A DNA stretch of 38,658 nucleotides from an uncultured Lachnospiraceae bacterium (GTDB lineage: Bacteria; Bacillota; Clostridia; Lachnospirales; Lachnospiraceae), in the NCBI GenBank assembly GCA_937950565.1, contig CALFCS010000114.1:1-38658 (forward strand), given 5' to 3'. Under the pieces are notes generated by a model. That model did no database searches and was not told the DNA's origin. It saw only the letters and a program-made list of their open reading frames with translations. Below, one piece after another: positions 1 to 9,766 of this stretch (positions within the stretch are counted from its first letter, which is position 1; each line of letters starts with the position of its first letter). The position numbers were made by a program, and so were the translations under genes.

Positions 1-2406
1 GAGATTGAAAAACGAATTCTTGAATTGGGAGGAGATCCATACATTGGAACCGAGCATCTCCTTCTGGGACTCCGTAAAGTATATACCGGGGTTGCCGGAC
101 AGGTGCTGGCTATGAATGGTGTGGAGGAAGAGAATATTTATAATGTTGTGGACGAATTAATCTCCCCGGTGGGAGATACGACATTTGCAGGCAGGCCGCA
201 GAGGAGCCCGAGGCTGGACTATATTTTAGAAGAGAGTAAAAATGAAGCAATATATTTCCATTCTGATGAAGTGGGAACGGAGCATATACTTCTGGCGCTT
301 CTTCGGGAGACCGATTGTGTGGCGGCAAGAATATTACTGACACTGAATATAAATTTTCATAAGCTTTACCAGGATATATTGAGTGTTATTGGCGTGGAGC
401 CGAAAACGTATCAGGAAGAAATGATGCAGGAAGGTGCGAAAGGAAAAGAGGGTGTCCTCAGTCAGTACGGAACAGACCTTACGCTTCAGGCGGAGGAAGG
501 AAAGCTTGATCCGGTGATTGGAAGAGAAGAGGAGATACACCGTCTCATGCAGGTTTTAAGCCGCAGAACAAAGAATAACCCGTGTCTGGTCGGAGAGCCG
601 GGAGTTGGAAAGACGGCTGTCGTAGAGGGGCTTGCCGCATGGATCGCATCCGGGATTGTACCGGACAGCATGAAGGAAAAACGGATTTTCACAATGGATC
701 TTGCAGGTATGATTGCCGGCTCCAAGTACCGTGGCGAATTCGAGGAGCGCTTGAAACGGCTGATTCGGGAGGTAAAGGCAGCAGGAAATGTGATTTTATT
801 TCTTGATGAGGTGCATACAATGATTGGCGCAGGCGGCGCAGAGGGTGCGATGGATGCATCCAATATATTGAAACCTTCGCTGGCGAGGGGCGAGCTCCAG
901 CTGATTGGTGCAACGACAATTACGGAATATCGGAAGTATATCGAAAAGGATGCGGCGCTGGAACGGAGATTTCAGCCGATTACCGTGGAGGAACCGGATG
1001 CCGGGCAGTGTCTTAAGATTTTACAAGGATTGAAGAGCAGATATGAAGAGCATCATCATGTATATATAGAAGACGCAGCTTTGGAGGCGGCAGTGGCATT
1101 ATCAGACCGGTACATCAACGACAGGTTTCTGCCGGATAAGGCGATTGATGTCATCGATGAAGCCTGCTCAAAAGCATCCCTTCGTGGATTCCAGGTTCCG
1201 AAGAAAATATATTTGCTGGAGGAATTGATAACATTGCGGATAAATGCAATGGAAGAAGCACTTTGCAGCGGGAATCTGGAGGAAGCATCCGTGATTCGCC
1301 GGGAGAAGGAAGATGCGCAGAAGCAGCTGGAGAAGGAGCGGAGACGTTTTCAGAAGAAAAATGAGGGAAAACAGGTCACCGTGACAGAGGAGGATATTGC
1401 ATCCGTAGTGGCAGTGTGGGCGAAAGTTCCGGTGCAGAGACTGAAGGAATCGGAAGGTGTCCGTTTGCAGAAGCTTGAGCAGACTCTTCACAAAAGAGTG
1501 ATCGGCCAGGAGGAAGCAGTGACTGCGGTGGCAAAGGCAGTAAGAAGAGGTCGTGTGGGCCTCAAGAATCCGAATCGCCCGATTGGCTCCTTTCTTTTCC
1601 TTGGGCCGACCGGAGTGGGAAAGACAGAACTTTCCAAGGCATTATCCGAGACTTTGTTTGGACATGAGGATTCCATGATCCGAGTGGATATGTCTGAGTA
1701 TATGGAAAAGCATAGTGTGGCGAAGATGATTGGCTCTCCTCCGGGCTATGTCGGACACGATGACGGAGGACAGTTAAGTGAACAGGTAAGACGGCATCCG
1801 TATTCAGTTATTTTATTTGATGAGATTGAAAAAGCACATCCGGATGTATTCAATATTCTTCTCCAGGTACTGGATGACGGGCATATTACAGATTCGCAGG
1901 GGCGGAAAGTTGATTTTAGAAATACCGTTATTATTATGACTTCAAATGCGGGCGCGCAGGCAATTATTGACCCGAAGAAGTTGGGATTTAACGCAAGGGA
2001 AGATAAAGCAGGCGATTACAAGCGTATGAAATCGAATGTGTTAAATGAGATTAAGCTGATCTTCCGTCCGGAATTTTTGAATCGAATTGATGAGATTATC
2101 GTCTTCCATCCATTGAGCGCGGACGAGATGAAGAAGATTGTCGGACTTATGTGCAGAGATCTTGTAAAACGTGCGGCGGAGCAGCTTGATATTAAGCTTA
2201 CGATCCGTGATTCTGTGAAAAAGCATATTGTGGAGACTGGGACAGACCAGAAATATGGAGCAAGACCTCTTCGGCGTGCCGTACAGAACCAGTTGGAGGA
2301 TAAGCTTGCAGAGGCATTGCTTTCCGGTGAGATTAAGAGGGGAGATGAGGTAGCCGCCGGAATTGTGAAAAAAGAAATAAAATTCATTGTCAAGTCTACA
2401 AATTAA
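1..2406 (+). CDS. clpC: ClpC-type AAA+ unfoldase (5' end outside window)
   Basis: Class I Hsp100/Clp ATPase, which unfolds proteins and normally feeds them to ClpP for degradation. The frame is open from base 1, so the true start lies to the left; the TTG at 25 is internal, because the Clp-N repeat already begins upstream of it. Order of parts: double Clp-N domain (GTEHLLLGL and GTEHILLAL repeats); AAA-1 with Walker A GEPGVGKT near nt 595-618 and Walker B FLDEVHT; a UVR-like middle segment near nt 1237-1340 (GNLEEASVIRREKE), which separates ClpC from ClpB; AAA-2 with Walker A GPTGVGKT near nt 1600-1623 and Walker B ILFDEIEKAHPD; C-terminal D2-small domain ending in the stop at 2404-2406. Upstream partners (ctsR, mcsA, mcsB in many Firmicutes) cannot be seen. 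Family assignment is firm. Confidence 0.95.
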   Translation, partial: EIEKRILELGGDPYIGTEHLLLGLRKVYTGVAGQVLAMNGVEEENIYNVVDELISPVGDTTFAGRPQRSPRLDYILEESKNEAIYFHSDEVGTEHILLALLRETDCVAARILLTLNINFHKLYQDILSVIGVEPKTYQEEMMQEGAKGKEGVLSQYGTDLTLQAEEGKLDPVIGREEEIHRLMQVLSRRTKNNPCLVGEPGVGKTAVVEGLAAWIASGIVPDSMKEKRIFTMDLAGMIAGSKYRGEFEERLKRLIREVKAAGNVILFLDEVHTMIGAGGAEGAMDASNILKPSLARGELQLIGATTITEYRKYIEKDAALERRFQPITVEEPDAGQCLKILQGLKSRYEEHHHVYIEDAALEAAVALSDRYINDRFLPDKAIDVIDEACSKASLRGFQVPKKIYLLEELITLRINAMEEALCSGNLEEASVIRREKEDAQKQLEKERRRFQKKNEGKQVTVTEEDIASVVAVWAKVPVQRLKESEGVRLQKLEQTLHKRVIGQEEAVTAVAKAVRRGRVGLKNPNRPIGSFLFLGPTGVGKTELSKALSETLFGHEDSMIRVDMSEYMEKHSVAKMIGSPPGYVGHDDGGQLSEQVRRHPYSVILFDEIEKAHPDVFNILLQVLDDGHITDSQGRKVDFRNTVIIMTSNAGAQAIIDPKKLGFNAREDKAGDYKRMKSNVLNEIKLIFRPEFLNRIDEIIVFHPLSADEMKKIVGLMCRDLVKRAAEQLDIKLTIRDSVKKHIVETGTDQKYGARPLRRAVQNQLEDKLAEALLSGEIKRGDEVAAGIVKKEIKFIVKSTN

Positions 2407-2457
2407 AAAAGATATAAGATATAATAGGCATACAAAACTGCAGGAGGAAATGTCATT

Positions 2458-2871
2458 ATGGCAATAGTAAAAGAACTATTAAGAACTGAAGCAGATGGAA
2501 CATTAAGCTTTGGAGACTACACGTTGGAAACGAAGACAAAATTAGACAATTTTGAATTTGAAGGCGATATCTATAAGGTAAAAACATTTGCCGGGATTAC
2601 AAAGCTGGAAAAGAACGGCATGTTTGTATATGAATCTGTACCCGGAACGACCGTAGAGAATTTTAAAGCGTCAGAGAAAGAAATCTCATTTGGGGTATCG
2701 GGGGCAGCAGATGCGCAGTTCACACTGGAATTAGAGGCGGACAGCGAATATGTAGTATATATGGATGACGTGAATGTCGGAGACATGAAGACGAATTTAA
2801 GCGGCAAGTTAAGCGTCAGCGCGGAGCTGGTACCGGACAAATGTGTGGCAATTAAAGTGATAAAGAAGTAG
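2458..2871 (+). CDS. small conserved protein of unknown function, 137 aa
   Basis: I do not recognise a function. The protein is acidic, has no signal peptide or membrane segment, and its alternating hydrophobic pattern suggests a mostly beta structure. It opens MAIVKELLRTEADGTLSFG and ends VAIKVIKK. A strong AGGAGG site precedes the ATG by a normal distance, so the start is secure. It lies 51 bp after clpC and is closed by a clear intrinsic terminator. A TATAAT at 2420-2425 could be its own -10, but I see no matching -35, so cotranscription with clpC is possible. Similar small proteins are, from memory, common in Lachnospiraceae and sometimes carry unconvincing phage-derived names; nothing here supports such a role. 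Confidence 0.85.
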   Translation: MAIVKELLRTEADGTLSFGDYTLETKTKLDNFEFEGDIYKVKTFAGITKLEKNGMFVYESVPGTTVENFKASEKEISFGVSGAADAQFTLELEADSEYVVYMDDVNVGDMKTNLSGKLSVSAELVPDKCVAIKVIKK

Positions 2872-2885
2872 ATGACAGGAAAGCG

Positions 2886-2910
2886 GGGCCGTAGGTTTAC
2901 GGCCCTTTTT
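2886..2910 (+). terminator. intrinsic terminator after the 137-aa gene
   Basis: Perfect 8-bp stem GGGCCGTA / TACGGCCC with a 4-base loop, followed by five T. It separates the clpC group from radA. Confidence 0.9.
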
Positions 2911-2945
2911 CTATAAATCAAGAAATATGAAGGAGAACAACTTAG

Positions 2946-4301
2946 ATGGCAAAGGCAAAAAAAAGTGTATATTTCTGTCAGAACTGCGGGCACGAAGAGA
3001 GTAAATGGCTTGGGCAGTGTCCGATGTGTAAAGAATGGAATACATTTGTGGAAGAGAAGATCACACCTGTAAAAACCGGAAATGCCAGGGTGTTAAAGGA
3101 AGCAGAGGTTGTTACGCTTTCCAGTGTGACAACAGACCAGGATGAGAGAATTCTGACGGGAATCGGGGAACTGGACCGGGTATTAGGAGACGGTATCGTG
3201 CCGGGCTCACTTGTGCTGGTGGGAGGTGATCCGGGAATTGGGAAGTCGACATTACTTCTGCAGGTGTGCCAGCGTCTTTCTGATCAGAAAAAGAAGATTT
3301 TGTATATTTCAGGTGAAGAATCGTTAAAGCAGATTAAATTAAGGGCTAACCGGATGGGAGAATTCTCGGAGAGCTTATTTCTTCTGTGTGAGACAAATCT
3401 GGAGATTATCCGGGGTGTGATCGAGAAAGAAAAACCGGATATGGCAGTGATTGATTCTATTCAGACAATGTATGACGAGACTGTCGGCTCTGCGCCGGGA
3501 AGTGTATCACAGGTAAGAGAATCTACCAATGTATTTATGCAGCTTGCAAAGGGGCTTGGGATTTCTATTTTTATTGTCGGACATGTGACAAAGGAAGGAA
3601 CGGTTGCCGGGCCAAGGGTATTGGAGCATATGGTGGATACAGTGTTATATTTTGAAGGAGACCGTCATGCATCTTACCGGATTCTGCGCGGTGTGAAGAA
3701 CCGTTTTGGCTCTACGAACGAGATTGGAGTGTTCGAGATGCAGCAGAAGGGACTCGTGGAGGTAGAGAATCCGTCCGAATTTATGCTAAGCGGAAGACCG
3801 GAGCACGCATCAGGTTCTGTTGTTGTCTGTGCAATGGAAGGAACGAGGCCAATGCTGATGGAAATCCAGGCGCTTGTGTGTAAGACGAATTTTGGTATGC
3901 CAAGAAGAACTGCGGCAGGCATGGATTATAACCGGGTGAATCTCCTGATGGCAGTTCTGGAAAAGCGTCTGGGGCTTGCGCTTTCTAACTATGACGCTTA
4001 TGTAAATATTGCCGGGGGAATCCGCTTAAGTGAGCCTGCAACAGATCTGGGGGTTGTGCTGGCGATTGCCTCCAGTTATAAAAACCGCCCGATTGCGGAG
4101 GATGTGATTGTTTTTGGAGAAGTCGGACTGAGCGGGGAAGTCCGTGCGGTTGCTATGCCGGAGCAGAGAGTCGTGGAGGCGAGGAAGCTGGGATTTCAGA
4201 CGTGTATTATTCCCGAAGTATCGAGAGAGGCAGTGAAAAATATAGAAGATATACGGATTATCGGAGTGCGTAATGTCAGTGAAGCGATGCAGTTGATATA
4301 G
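2946..4301 (+). CDS. radA: DNA repair protein RadA (Sms)
   Basis: RecA-like ATPase that drives branch migration in recombinational repair. The 451 residues show the full RadA order: N-terminal zinc finger (C11, C14, C25, C28), RecA-type ATPase with Walker A GGDPGIGKST at 93-102, the RadA signature KNRFG at 251-255, and a C-terminal Lon-protease-like domain without need for protease activity. Length is typical. An AAGGAGA site stands just upstream of the ATG. It lies downstream of clpC, an order common in Firmicutes, but a terminator separates the two groups. Confidence 0.96.
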   Translation: MAKAKKSVYFCQNCGHEESKWLGQCPMCKEWNTFVEEKITPVKTGNARVLKEAEVVTLSSVTTDQDERILTGIGELDRVLGDGIVPGSLVLVGGDPGIGKSTLLLQVCQRLSDQKKKILYISGEESLKQIKLRANRMGEFSESLFLLCETNLEIIRGVIEKEKPDMAVIDSIQTMYDETVGSAPGSVSQVRESTNVFMQLAKGLGISIFIVGHVTKEGTVAGPRVLEHMVDTVLYFEGDRHASYRILRGVKNRFGSTNEIGVFEMQQKGLVEVENPSEFMLSGRPEHASGSVVVCAMEGTRPMLMEIQALVCKTNFGMPRRTAAGMDYNRVNLLMAVLEKRLGLALSNYDAYVNIAGGIRLSEPATDLGVVLAIASSYKNRPIAEDVIVFGEVGLSGEVRAVAMPEQRVVEARKLGFQTCIIPEVSREAVKNIEDIRIIGVRNVSEAMQLI

Positions 4302-4371
4302 AAGAAAAGAGCTGCGCTAATGCTGTGGCTCTGTGTGAAAACAGTGCAATTATTTATAGATAAAGGGCAAA

Positions 4372-4410
4372 TTATTATATATATAATATGAAAAATATCA
4401 TATATAATAA
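4372..4410. repeat. AT-only inverted repeat upstream of the GH30 gene
   Basis: Perfect 11-bp arms (4372-4382 and 4400-4410) around a 17-base spacer, all A/T in the arms. It sits about 35 bp before the ribosome binding site of the glycosidase gene, in the 143-bp gap after radA. TATAAT hexamers at 4382-4387 and 4403-4408 could be -10 elements, but no good -35 is paired with either. It may be an operator or simply AT-rich promoter DNA. Confidence 0.4.
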
Positions 4411-4444
4411 AGCGAGAAATATGCAAGTAAAAAGGAGGATTCTT

Positions 4445-7400
4445 ATGAAGAAAAGAATGATTGCTTTTATGATGACACTCGCGATGCTCTTAGGATGTGT
4501 GTGTGATGTGTCTGTCGTATCGGCAGCGGAGGGAAATAGTGAAAAGTATTTTCTCAGAAGTGATTACGCAGAGAGTGTTAAAGGTGTTATATCTGGCACG
4601 GATAAGACCGATACATCCACAGGTGATCCGCAGATTGCTGTAGGTAGCCAGGAAACTGCTGAGATTGTTGTGAAAGCAGAAAATCTCAGTGAGATGACAT
4701 CTGCTACGATTACATATGCGCAGAATGGCGGAACGCTTGCTGTGAAGCTTACCGCACTTGCAAGTGCAGATGCAGCGGAGGGTACAGAGCTTTGCAGTAC
4801 CACATTACAGCCAACAACTGACTGGAACACACGTACAACAGATCCGATGACATTCGGGGCTGCTGTTCCGGCGGAGGCAAAGTATCTGAAAGTGGAACTG
4901 ACAGTAAAGGATTCCTTTGATGGTAATTCTTATGTCAATTATGTAACCCTTTCAAAGAAAATAATTGTAGAACCGGTTGTGCAGTGGAAATCTGCGGCAA
5001 ACGGTAAGGTGCTGGACATCACTGGCGCAAGCAAGGATAATGAAGCAGCTGTAACAGCTTCTGATGCGTCGGATGCAGTGTCTCAGACATGGACGCTCCA
5101 GGAGGGGACGGAAGCAGGATGGTATCATGTTATCAATAAGAATAGTGGCAAGGCTATGTGTCTGCTTGCCGGAACAACTGCTCCGGGTGCTCAGCCTGCA
5201 CAGTGGACAAAGGGTGACTCTGCGGATCAGTTCTGGAGATTTGTAGAGGTGAAGAAGGATAATAAGACTTATTATAAGATTCTGAACAAGAACAGCAGGC
5301 TTGCACTTACTGTGACAGACAGCAAGGTAACACAGGAATCATATACAGGCGCTGATACGCAGCTTTTCGAGGCTGTTGTAAAACAGGGGAAAGAAGATTT
5401 TGCAAGTAAATACGATGACAATTATTCCATTGGCAACATCAGTGCTTCCGCTGAAAAGTATGTGATTTCTTATACAACGATGTATTCCAGACAGGAAGGT
5501 ATGTATCTTGAGGTAGTACTTTCAGATGGACAGAAGAGCGATAAAGAAAAAGGAACTTTTACAGTTACAAAGGATGGCGAATATACTTTGACAGCATCTC
5601 TTTATGAGGATAACACAAAGGCTGTAAAGGTATGTGATGATTATACAAAGGAGATTACATTAACCAACGGGGAATATAAGATTGCCGGTGCGAAGTGGAC
5701 ATGTTCTACAGAGCAGAGTCCATGGACAGATAACGGTGCAATCGAGGTGAAAAAGGTAACAGATGAGGAAGCGGAAGCAATCAAAGATTCTGCTGCAAAC
5801 TACATTTATGTTGACCAGAATACCCGTTACCAGACGATGGATTCCAATCCGTGGGGCGGATGCTTCAATGAAAAAGGCTGGTATGCGATGCGTGATTTGT
5901 CAGATGAGGAAAGAGAATCTGTCATCAAAGCGTTATTTGACCCGAATACAGACGGTCTTAAGTTCACTGCAGGAAGAACACCGATTGGATCAAGTGATTT
6001 TGGACTTGATATGTACACTTATGCAGACAATGAGTGGGATGATTATGATATGAGCAGCTTTACAATTGAGCGGGATAAGCAGCATCTGATTCCATTTATC
6101 AAGGCGGCTATGAAGTATGTTCCGGATATGCCGATTTTCTCATCTCCGTGGACGCCTCCGGCATGGATGAAGACGAACAACAAATTAAATGGTGTTGAGA
6201 GTGGCGTGCCATATATTGAAGACACAGCAGAGAATTTTGAAGCATATGCATTATATTTTGTAAAATATCTGGAAGCATATGCGGACGAAGGAATTGATCT
6301 TTATGCGGTAACACCACAGAATGAGCCGACCATGAACACACCATATCCATCCTGCGTATGGAATGGCAATCAGCTTAATGTGTTCCTGAGAGACTATCTC
6401 TGTGATGCAATCGAAGATTATAATAAGGCAAACGATAAAAATGTAGAGGTATGGCTTGGCACCTTTACGGATTCCAATCAGAGTATGGTATGGCCGACTT
6501 ATAAGGACCCGGTAACGAGTACAAAGATAGACGGTTACTGCTTCCAGTGGTGGGGAGCTCCGCTTGCTACCAAGCTTTACGCGCAAAGCAAGGCTGAGAC
6601 AGGAACGCCTGTTAAGATGATTCAGTCCGAGTCAAAGTGTGGCGGCGGTGATAATAGCTGGACTTATGCAGAAGAACAGTTTGACTGTTACAAGGAATTT
6701 CTTGACGCAGGTGTAAGCCAGTATCACCTCTGGAATATGATACTGGAAGGAAACGGAGAAAATAATGCAGAGCCGGCATCCAGAAGATGGCCGCAGAATG
6801 CACCGATTTCTGTAAATGGCAAACAAATCACCTATAATCCGAGTTATTATCAGGTGAAACACTTCAGCTCTAATATTCAGGGCGGTGCGAGAAGAATCAA
6901 AGTGGAAGGAAATAATCTTGGCGAAGGTTCTGTAAACAATCATGTTCAGGATTTAAGAGCTATCGGCTTCCAGAATACAGACGGCGAAGTTGTATTAAAT
7001 GTAAAGAATTCAACAGCGGCAGCAAAGGATGTAACAGTTGTTGTAAATAATGAGACATTTGATGTAACAGTTCCGGCACATTCTATCAATACATTTAAGC
7101 TGGATGGTAAATATGAAAATACACCGGATGCAACAGAAGTGCAAGAAGTAGAAGAGACAACAAACCTGAAGCTCACAAGCGCTGCAACAGGCGACCTTCT
7201 TTCTGCAGAAGGGTATGCGAACGGTGACGTAGTTAATACAGCATCAAACCGTGGAGAGAGTAACCAGACATGGAAGCTTGTAAAATCTGATAAGGATGGT
7301 TATTATCATTTTGTAAACTTTGCAACAGAGTTAGGCATTGCGGTATGGAATGGTGTGACGACAGAAGGCGCTGAGATTAAGCAGTATGAGAATACCGGGG

Positions 7401-8455
7401 CAGATGACCAGAAATGGGCGCTGGAATTCGTAGAATACCGTGGAGAGGGCGCGGCCCGTAAGGCGTATTATAAGATGATAAACTATAAGAGCAGGCTTGC
7501 ACTGACAGCTTTGGGTGAAAGTGACAATAATGCGCTTACACAGAAAGCATATGCAGGTACAGATGATCAGCTCTGGACGCTTGATGTCGTAGGCGGAGAA
7601 TGGACATTCCCGGAGGATCCGGACAATCCGGATCCAATAAAGGCAGATAAATCCAAATTGGAGGAAGCTGTGGAGAATGCAGTGCCTGCAGAAGAGAAAG
7701 ATAAGTATACAGAAGAAACATGGGCGGTATATGAAAAAGCTCTGGATGCGGCACAGGAAGTTCTCGATGATGAAAATGCAGACCAGGCAGCAGTTGACGC
7801 AGCAATAAAGGCACTTGCGGATGCAAAAGATGCGTTGAAAGAGAAAACGGATGACCCGAATCCACCGATAGAAAAGCTTCCGTTTGATGATGTGGCAGAA
7901 GATGCATGGTATTACGATGCAATTGCATATAACTATTATGCTGGAACCATGACTGGATTAACACCGACTCATTTCGGCCCTGCCGATACACTGGTAAGAG
8001 CACAGTTCGCGACAGTGCTTCATAAGATGAATGACGCAGTAGAAGTAGAGTATACAGACAAGTTCTCTGATGTAACGAAAGATGACTGGTTCAAGAACCC
8101 GGTACTCTGGGCGGCAGAGAAAGAGATTGTAACCGGATATTCAAATTCAACTTTGTTTGGAGCAAATGATACGGTTACCCGTGAACAGATGGCAACGATG
8201 ATGTACCGTTATGCAAAGAACTTTAAGAAGTATGAAGTAAGTGCAGACGGCGATTACAGCTCCTTCCCGGATGCGGAGAGTGTACAGCCATTTGCACAGG
8301 AAGCTATGAAGTGGGCAGTAAAAGAAGGAATCATTACCGGAAAGACCTTGGAAGGACAGCCTGAAGATAAGAAGTTCCTTGACCCGCAGGGAAGCGCAAA
8401 CCGTGCAGAATGTGCGACGATTATCCAGAGATTTATGGAGAAATATGAGAAATAA
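4445..8455 (+). CDS. secreted GH30-family glycosidase with two ricin-type lectin domains, FIVAR and three SLH repeats
   Basis: Large (1336 aa) secreted glycan-degrading enzyme held on the cell surface. The start at 4445 is chosen because AAAGGAGG precedes it and a signal peptide begins there; the frame also stays open upstream to 4388. Order: signal peptide 1-29 (cut probably at VSA/AEG); beta-rich N-terminal module to about 175; ricin-B-like lectin about 177-315 (QTWTLQ, DQFWRF); a linking beta module; GH30-type catalytic domain about 453-890, with acid/base E627 in TPQNEP and probable nucleophile E729 in IQSES; second ricin-B-like lectin about 906-1052; FIVAR helical module about 1066-1136; three SLH repeats 1145-1336. 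SLH repeats bind pyruvylated wall polysaccharide. Family 30 covers beta-glucosidase, xylanase, fucosidase and glucosylceramidase activities, so the substrate cannot be read from the sequence; host glycans or glycolipids are plausible. Confidence 0.9.
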   Translation: MKKRMIAFMMTLAMLLGCVCDVSVVSAAEGNSEKYFLRSDYAESVKGVISGTDKTDTSTGDPQIAVGSQETAEIVVKAENLSEMTSATITYAQNGGTLAVKLTALASADAAEGTELCSTTLQPTTDWNTRTTDPMTFGAAVPAEAKYLKVELTVKDSFDGNSYVNYVTLSKKIIVEPVVQWKSAANGKVLDITGASKDNEAAVTASDASDAVSQTWTLQEGTEAGWYHVINKNSGKAMCLLAGTTAPGAQPAQWTKGDSADQFWRFVEVKKDNKTYYKILNKNSRLALTVTDSKVTQESYTGADTQLFEAVVKQGKEDFASKYDDNYSIGNISASAEKYVISYTTMYSRQEGMYLEVVLSDGQKSDKEKGTFTVTKDGEYTLTASLYEDNTKAVKVCDDYTKEITLTNGEYKIAGAKWTCSTEQSPWTDNGAIEVKKVTDEEAEAIKDSAANYIYVDQNTRYQTMDSNPWGGCFNEKGWYAMRDLSDEERESVIKALFDPNTDGLKFTAGRTPIGSSDFGLDMYTYADNEWDDYDMSSFTIERDKQHLIPFIKAAMKYVPDMPIFSSPWTPPAWMKTNNKLNGVESGVPYIEDTAENFEAYALYFVKYLEAYADEGIDLYAVTPQNEPTMNTPYPSCVWNGNQLNVFLRDYLCDAIEDYNKANDKNVEVWLGTFTDSNQSMVWPTYKDPVTSTKIDGYCFQWWGAPLATKLYAQSKAETGTPVKMIQSESKCGGGDNSWTYAEEQFDCYKEFLDAGVSQYHLWNMILEGNGENNAEPASRRWPQNAPISVNGKQITYNPSYYQVKHFSSNIQGGARRIKVEGNNLGEGSVNNHVQDLRAIGFQNTDGEVVLNVKNSTAAAKDVTVVVNNETFDVTVPAHSINTFKLDGKYENTPDATEVQEVEETTNLKLTSAATGDLLSAEGYANGDVVNTASNRGESNQTWKLVKSDKDGYYHFVNFATELGIAVWNGVTTEGAEIKQYENTGADDQKWALEFVEYRGEGAARKAYYKMINYKSRLALTALGESDNNALTQKAYAGTDDQLWTLDVVGGEWTFPEDPDNPDPIKADKSKLEEAVENAVPAEEKDKYTEETWAVYEKALDAAQEVLDDENADQAAVDAAIKALADAKDALKEKTDDPNPPIEKLPFDDVAEDAWYYDAIAYNYYAGTMTGLTPTHFGPADTLVRAQFATVLHKMNDAVEVEYTDKFSDVTKDDWFKNPVLWAAEKEIVTGYSNSTLFGANDTVTREQMATMMYRYAKNFKKYEVSADGDYSSFPDAESVQPFAQEAMKWAVKEGIITGKTLEGQPEDKKFLDPQGSANRAECATIIQRFMEKYEK

Positions 8456-8484
8456 AATCTGAAATCAAAATATCAGAATAAAAA

Positions 8485-8521
8485 AGCAGCTATTCCGCGA
8501 AAGTTTTGTGGAATAGCTGCT
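8485..8521. terminator. bidirectional terminator between GH30 gene and coaBC
   Basis: Perfect 12-bp stem (8485-8496 with 8510-8521) and a 13-base loop. A run of A on the left gives a U-tract for the minus-strand coaBC transcript; on the plus strand the tail is only TTCCTAATTT. It lies between the ends of two convergent genes. Confidence 0.85.
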
Positions 8522-8533
8522 TCCTAATTTGTT

Positions 8534-9730
8534 TCAGGCTTTCAATTCTAAGATTTTATCAATCACATAGGCGGCTACGTCATCTTTGCTCATAATTTCC
8601 AGTTCCGTTACTTCATCCGGTGTAATGATTGTGACAATATTTGTGTCAGTTTCAAATCCTGCCCCCTGAACCTTTAGATTGTTTGCAACAATCATATCCA
8701 GATTTTTCTTTAATAGTTTTTTCTTTGAATTTTCTATCATATTTTCTGTTTCCATAGAGAAGCCACACAGGAATTGTCCCGGATTTTTGTTTTCTCCCAG
8801 AAATTTCAGGATATCATCCGTGCGCTCCAGTGTAAGAGTGGTGGAGGTATCGGATTTCTTGATTTTTTCATCGGCTGTCTGCGCCGGACGATAATCGGCG
8901 ACAGCGGCGGCCTTGATGATAATATCCATGTCACTGCTTCTTGCAGTTACTTCATTATACATATCCTTTGCAGATGTGACGGGAACCACCTCTACAGACA
9001 GTGGCGGAAGGAGCGCTGTTTTTCCAGTTACGAGTGTAACTTCTGCGCCGCGCAGCATACATATTTTTGCAAGGCTGTATCCCATTTTCCCGGAGGAGTG
9101 ATTGGTAATATAGCGGACCGGGTCAATGGCTTCCTGTGTAGGACCTGCAGTTACGAGTACCTTCATTCCTGCCATGTCTTTTTGAAATGCGGCAGCTTTT
9201 AAGAGATGTTCAAATAATGTCTCCGGCTCCGGCATCTTTCCGGGGCCTGTGTCACCGCAGGCGAGTCGTCCGGTTGCAGGTTCAATGACAGTCATGCCGT
9301 ATTTTTTAAGAAGCGCTAAATTATCCTGGGTAACCGGATTTTTATACATGCCTGTATTCATGGCCGGAGCAATGAGCTTTGGCGCACTGCTTGCCAAAAT
9401 TGTAGTTGTCAGCATATCATCCGCAATTCCATGTGCCAGTTTTGCAATCATATTTGCAGTTGCCGGGGCAACCAGGATAACGTCAGCCTTTTGTGCAAGG
9501 GCGACGTGCTCCACCTGAAATTCAAAATTCCGGTCAAAAGTGTCTGTGATACATTTGTGTCCGGTAAGTGTTTCGAAGGTAATCGGATGGATAAAATTCT
9601 TTGCGTGTTCTGTCATAATGACATGGACCTCTGCGCCGGATTTCACAAGAAGACTTGCAAGGGAAGCGCTTTTATATGCTGCGATTCCTCCGGTCACGCC
9701 AAGAAGAACGACTTTATTTTTTAACATCAT
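8534..9730 (-). CDS. coaBC: bifunctional phosphopantothenoylcysteine decarboxylase / phosphopantothenate-cysteine ligase
   Basis: Performs two consecutive steps of coenzyme A synthesis: joining of cysteine to 4'-phosphopantothenate and FMN-dependent decarboxylation to 4'-phosphopantetheine. The 398 residues contain the N-terminal CoaC flavoprotein (GGIAAYK at 14-20, active-site H75, PAMNTGM at 122-128, C158 in the substrate flap) and C-terminal CoaB (R206, N210, SGKMG at 213-217, KAAAVADY at 273-280, K289). These residues fall at the same numbers as the catalytic residues of the E. coli enzyme. Two adjacent ATGs are possible; the first lies 7 bases after an AAAGGA site. It diverges from an ECF S component that probably brings in pantothenate. 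Confidence 0.96.
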   Translation of the reverse strand: MMLKNKVVLLGVTGGIAAYKSASLASLLVKSGAEVHVIMTEHAKNFIHPITFETLTGHKCITDTFDRNFEFQVEHVALAQKADVILVAPATANMIAKLAHGIADDMLTTTILASSAPKLIAPAMNTGMYKNPVTQDNLALLKKYGMTVIEPATGRLACGDTGPGKMPEPETLFEHLLKAAAFQKDMAGMKVLVTAGPTQEAIDPVRYITNHSSGKMGYSLAKICMLRGAEVTLVTGKTALLPPLSVEVVPVTSAKDMYNEVTARSSDMDIIIKAAAVADYRPAQTADEKIKKSDTSTTLTLERTDDILKFLGENKNPGQFLCGFSMETENMIENSKKKLLKKNLDMIVANNLKVQGAGFETDTNIVTIITPDEVTELEIMSKDDVAAYVIDKILELKA

Positions 9731-9766
9731 AGGAATTTCCTTTCTGTTGATTTGAGATTTATTATT

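Noticed and set aside
4302..4350. Terminator directly after radA (AGAGC ... GCTCT)
   Set aside because: Stem relies on several G-T pairs and has no T-run.
4490..4510. Lipobox (LLGC) in the GH30 signal peptide
   Set aside because: Leucine at -2 is atypical and a good signal peptidase I site (VSA/AEG) follows; the SLH repeats already explain anchoring.
7536..8003. Minus-strand frame of 155 codons opposite the SLH region
   Set aside because: His/Leu/Pro-rich shadow of the glycosidase gene.
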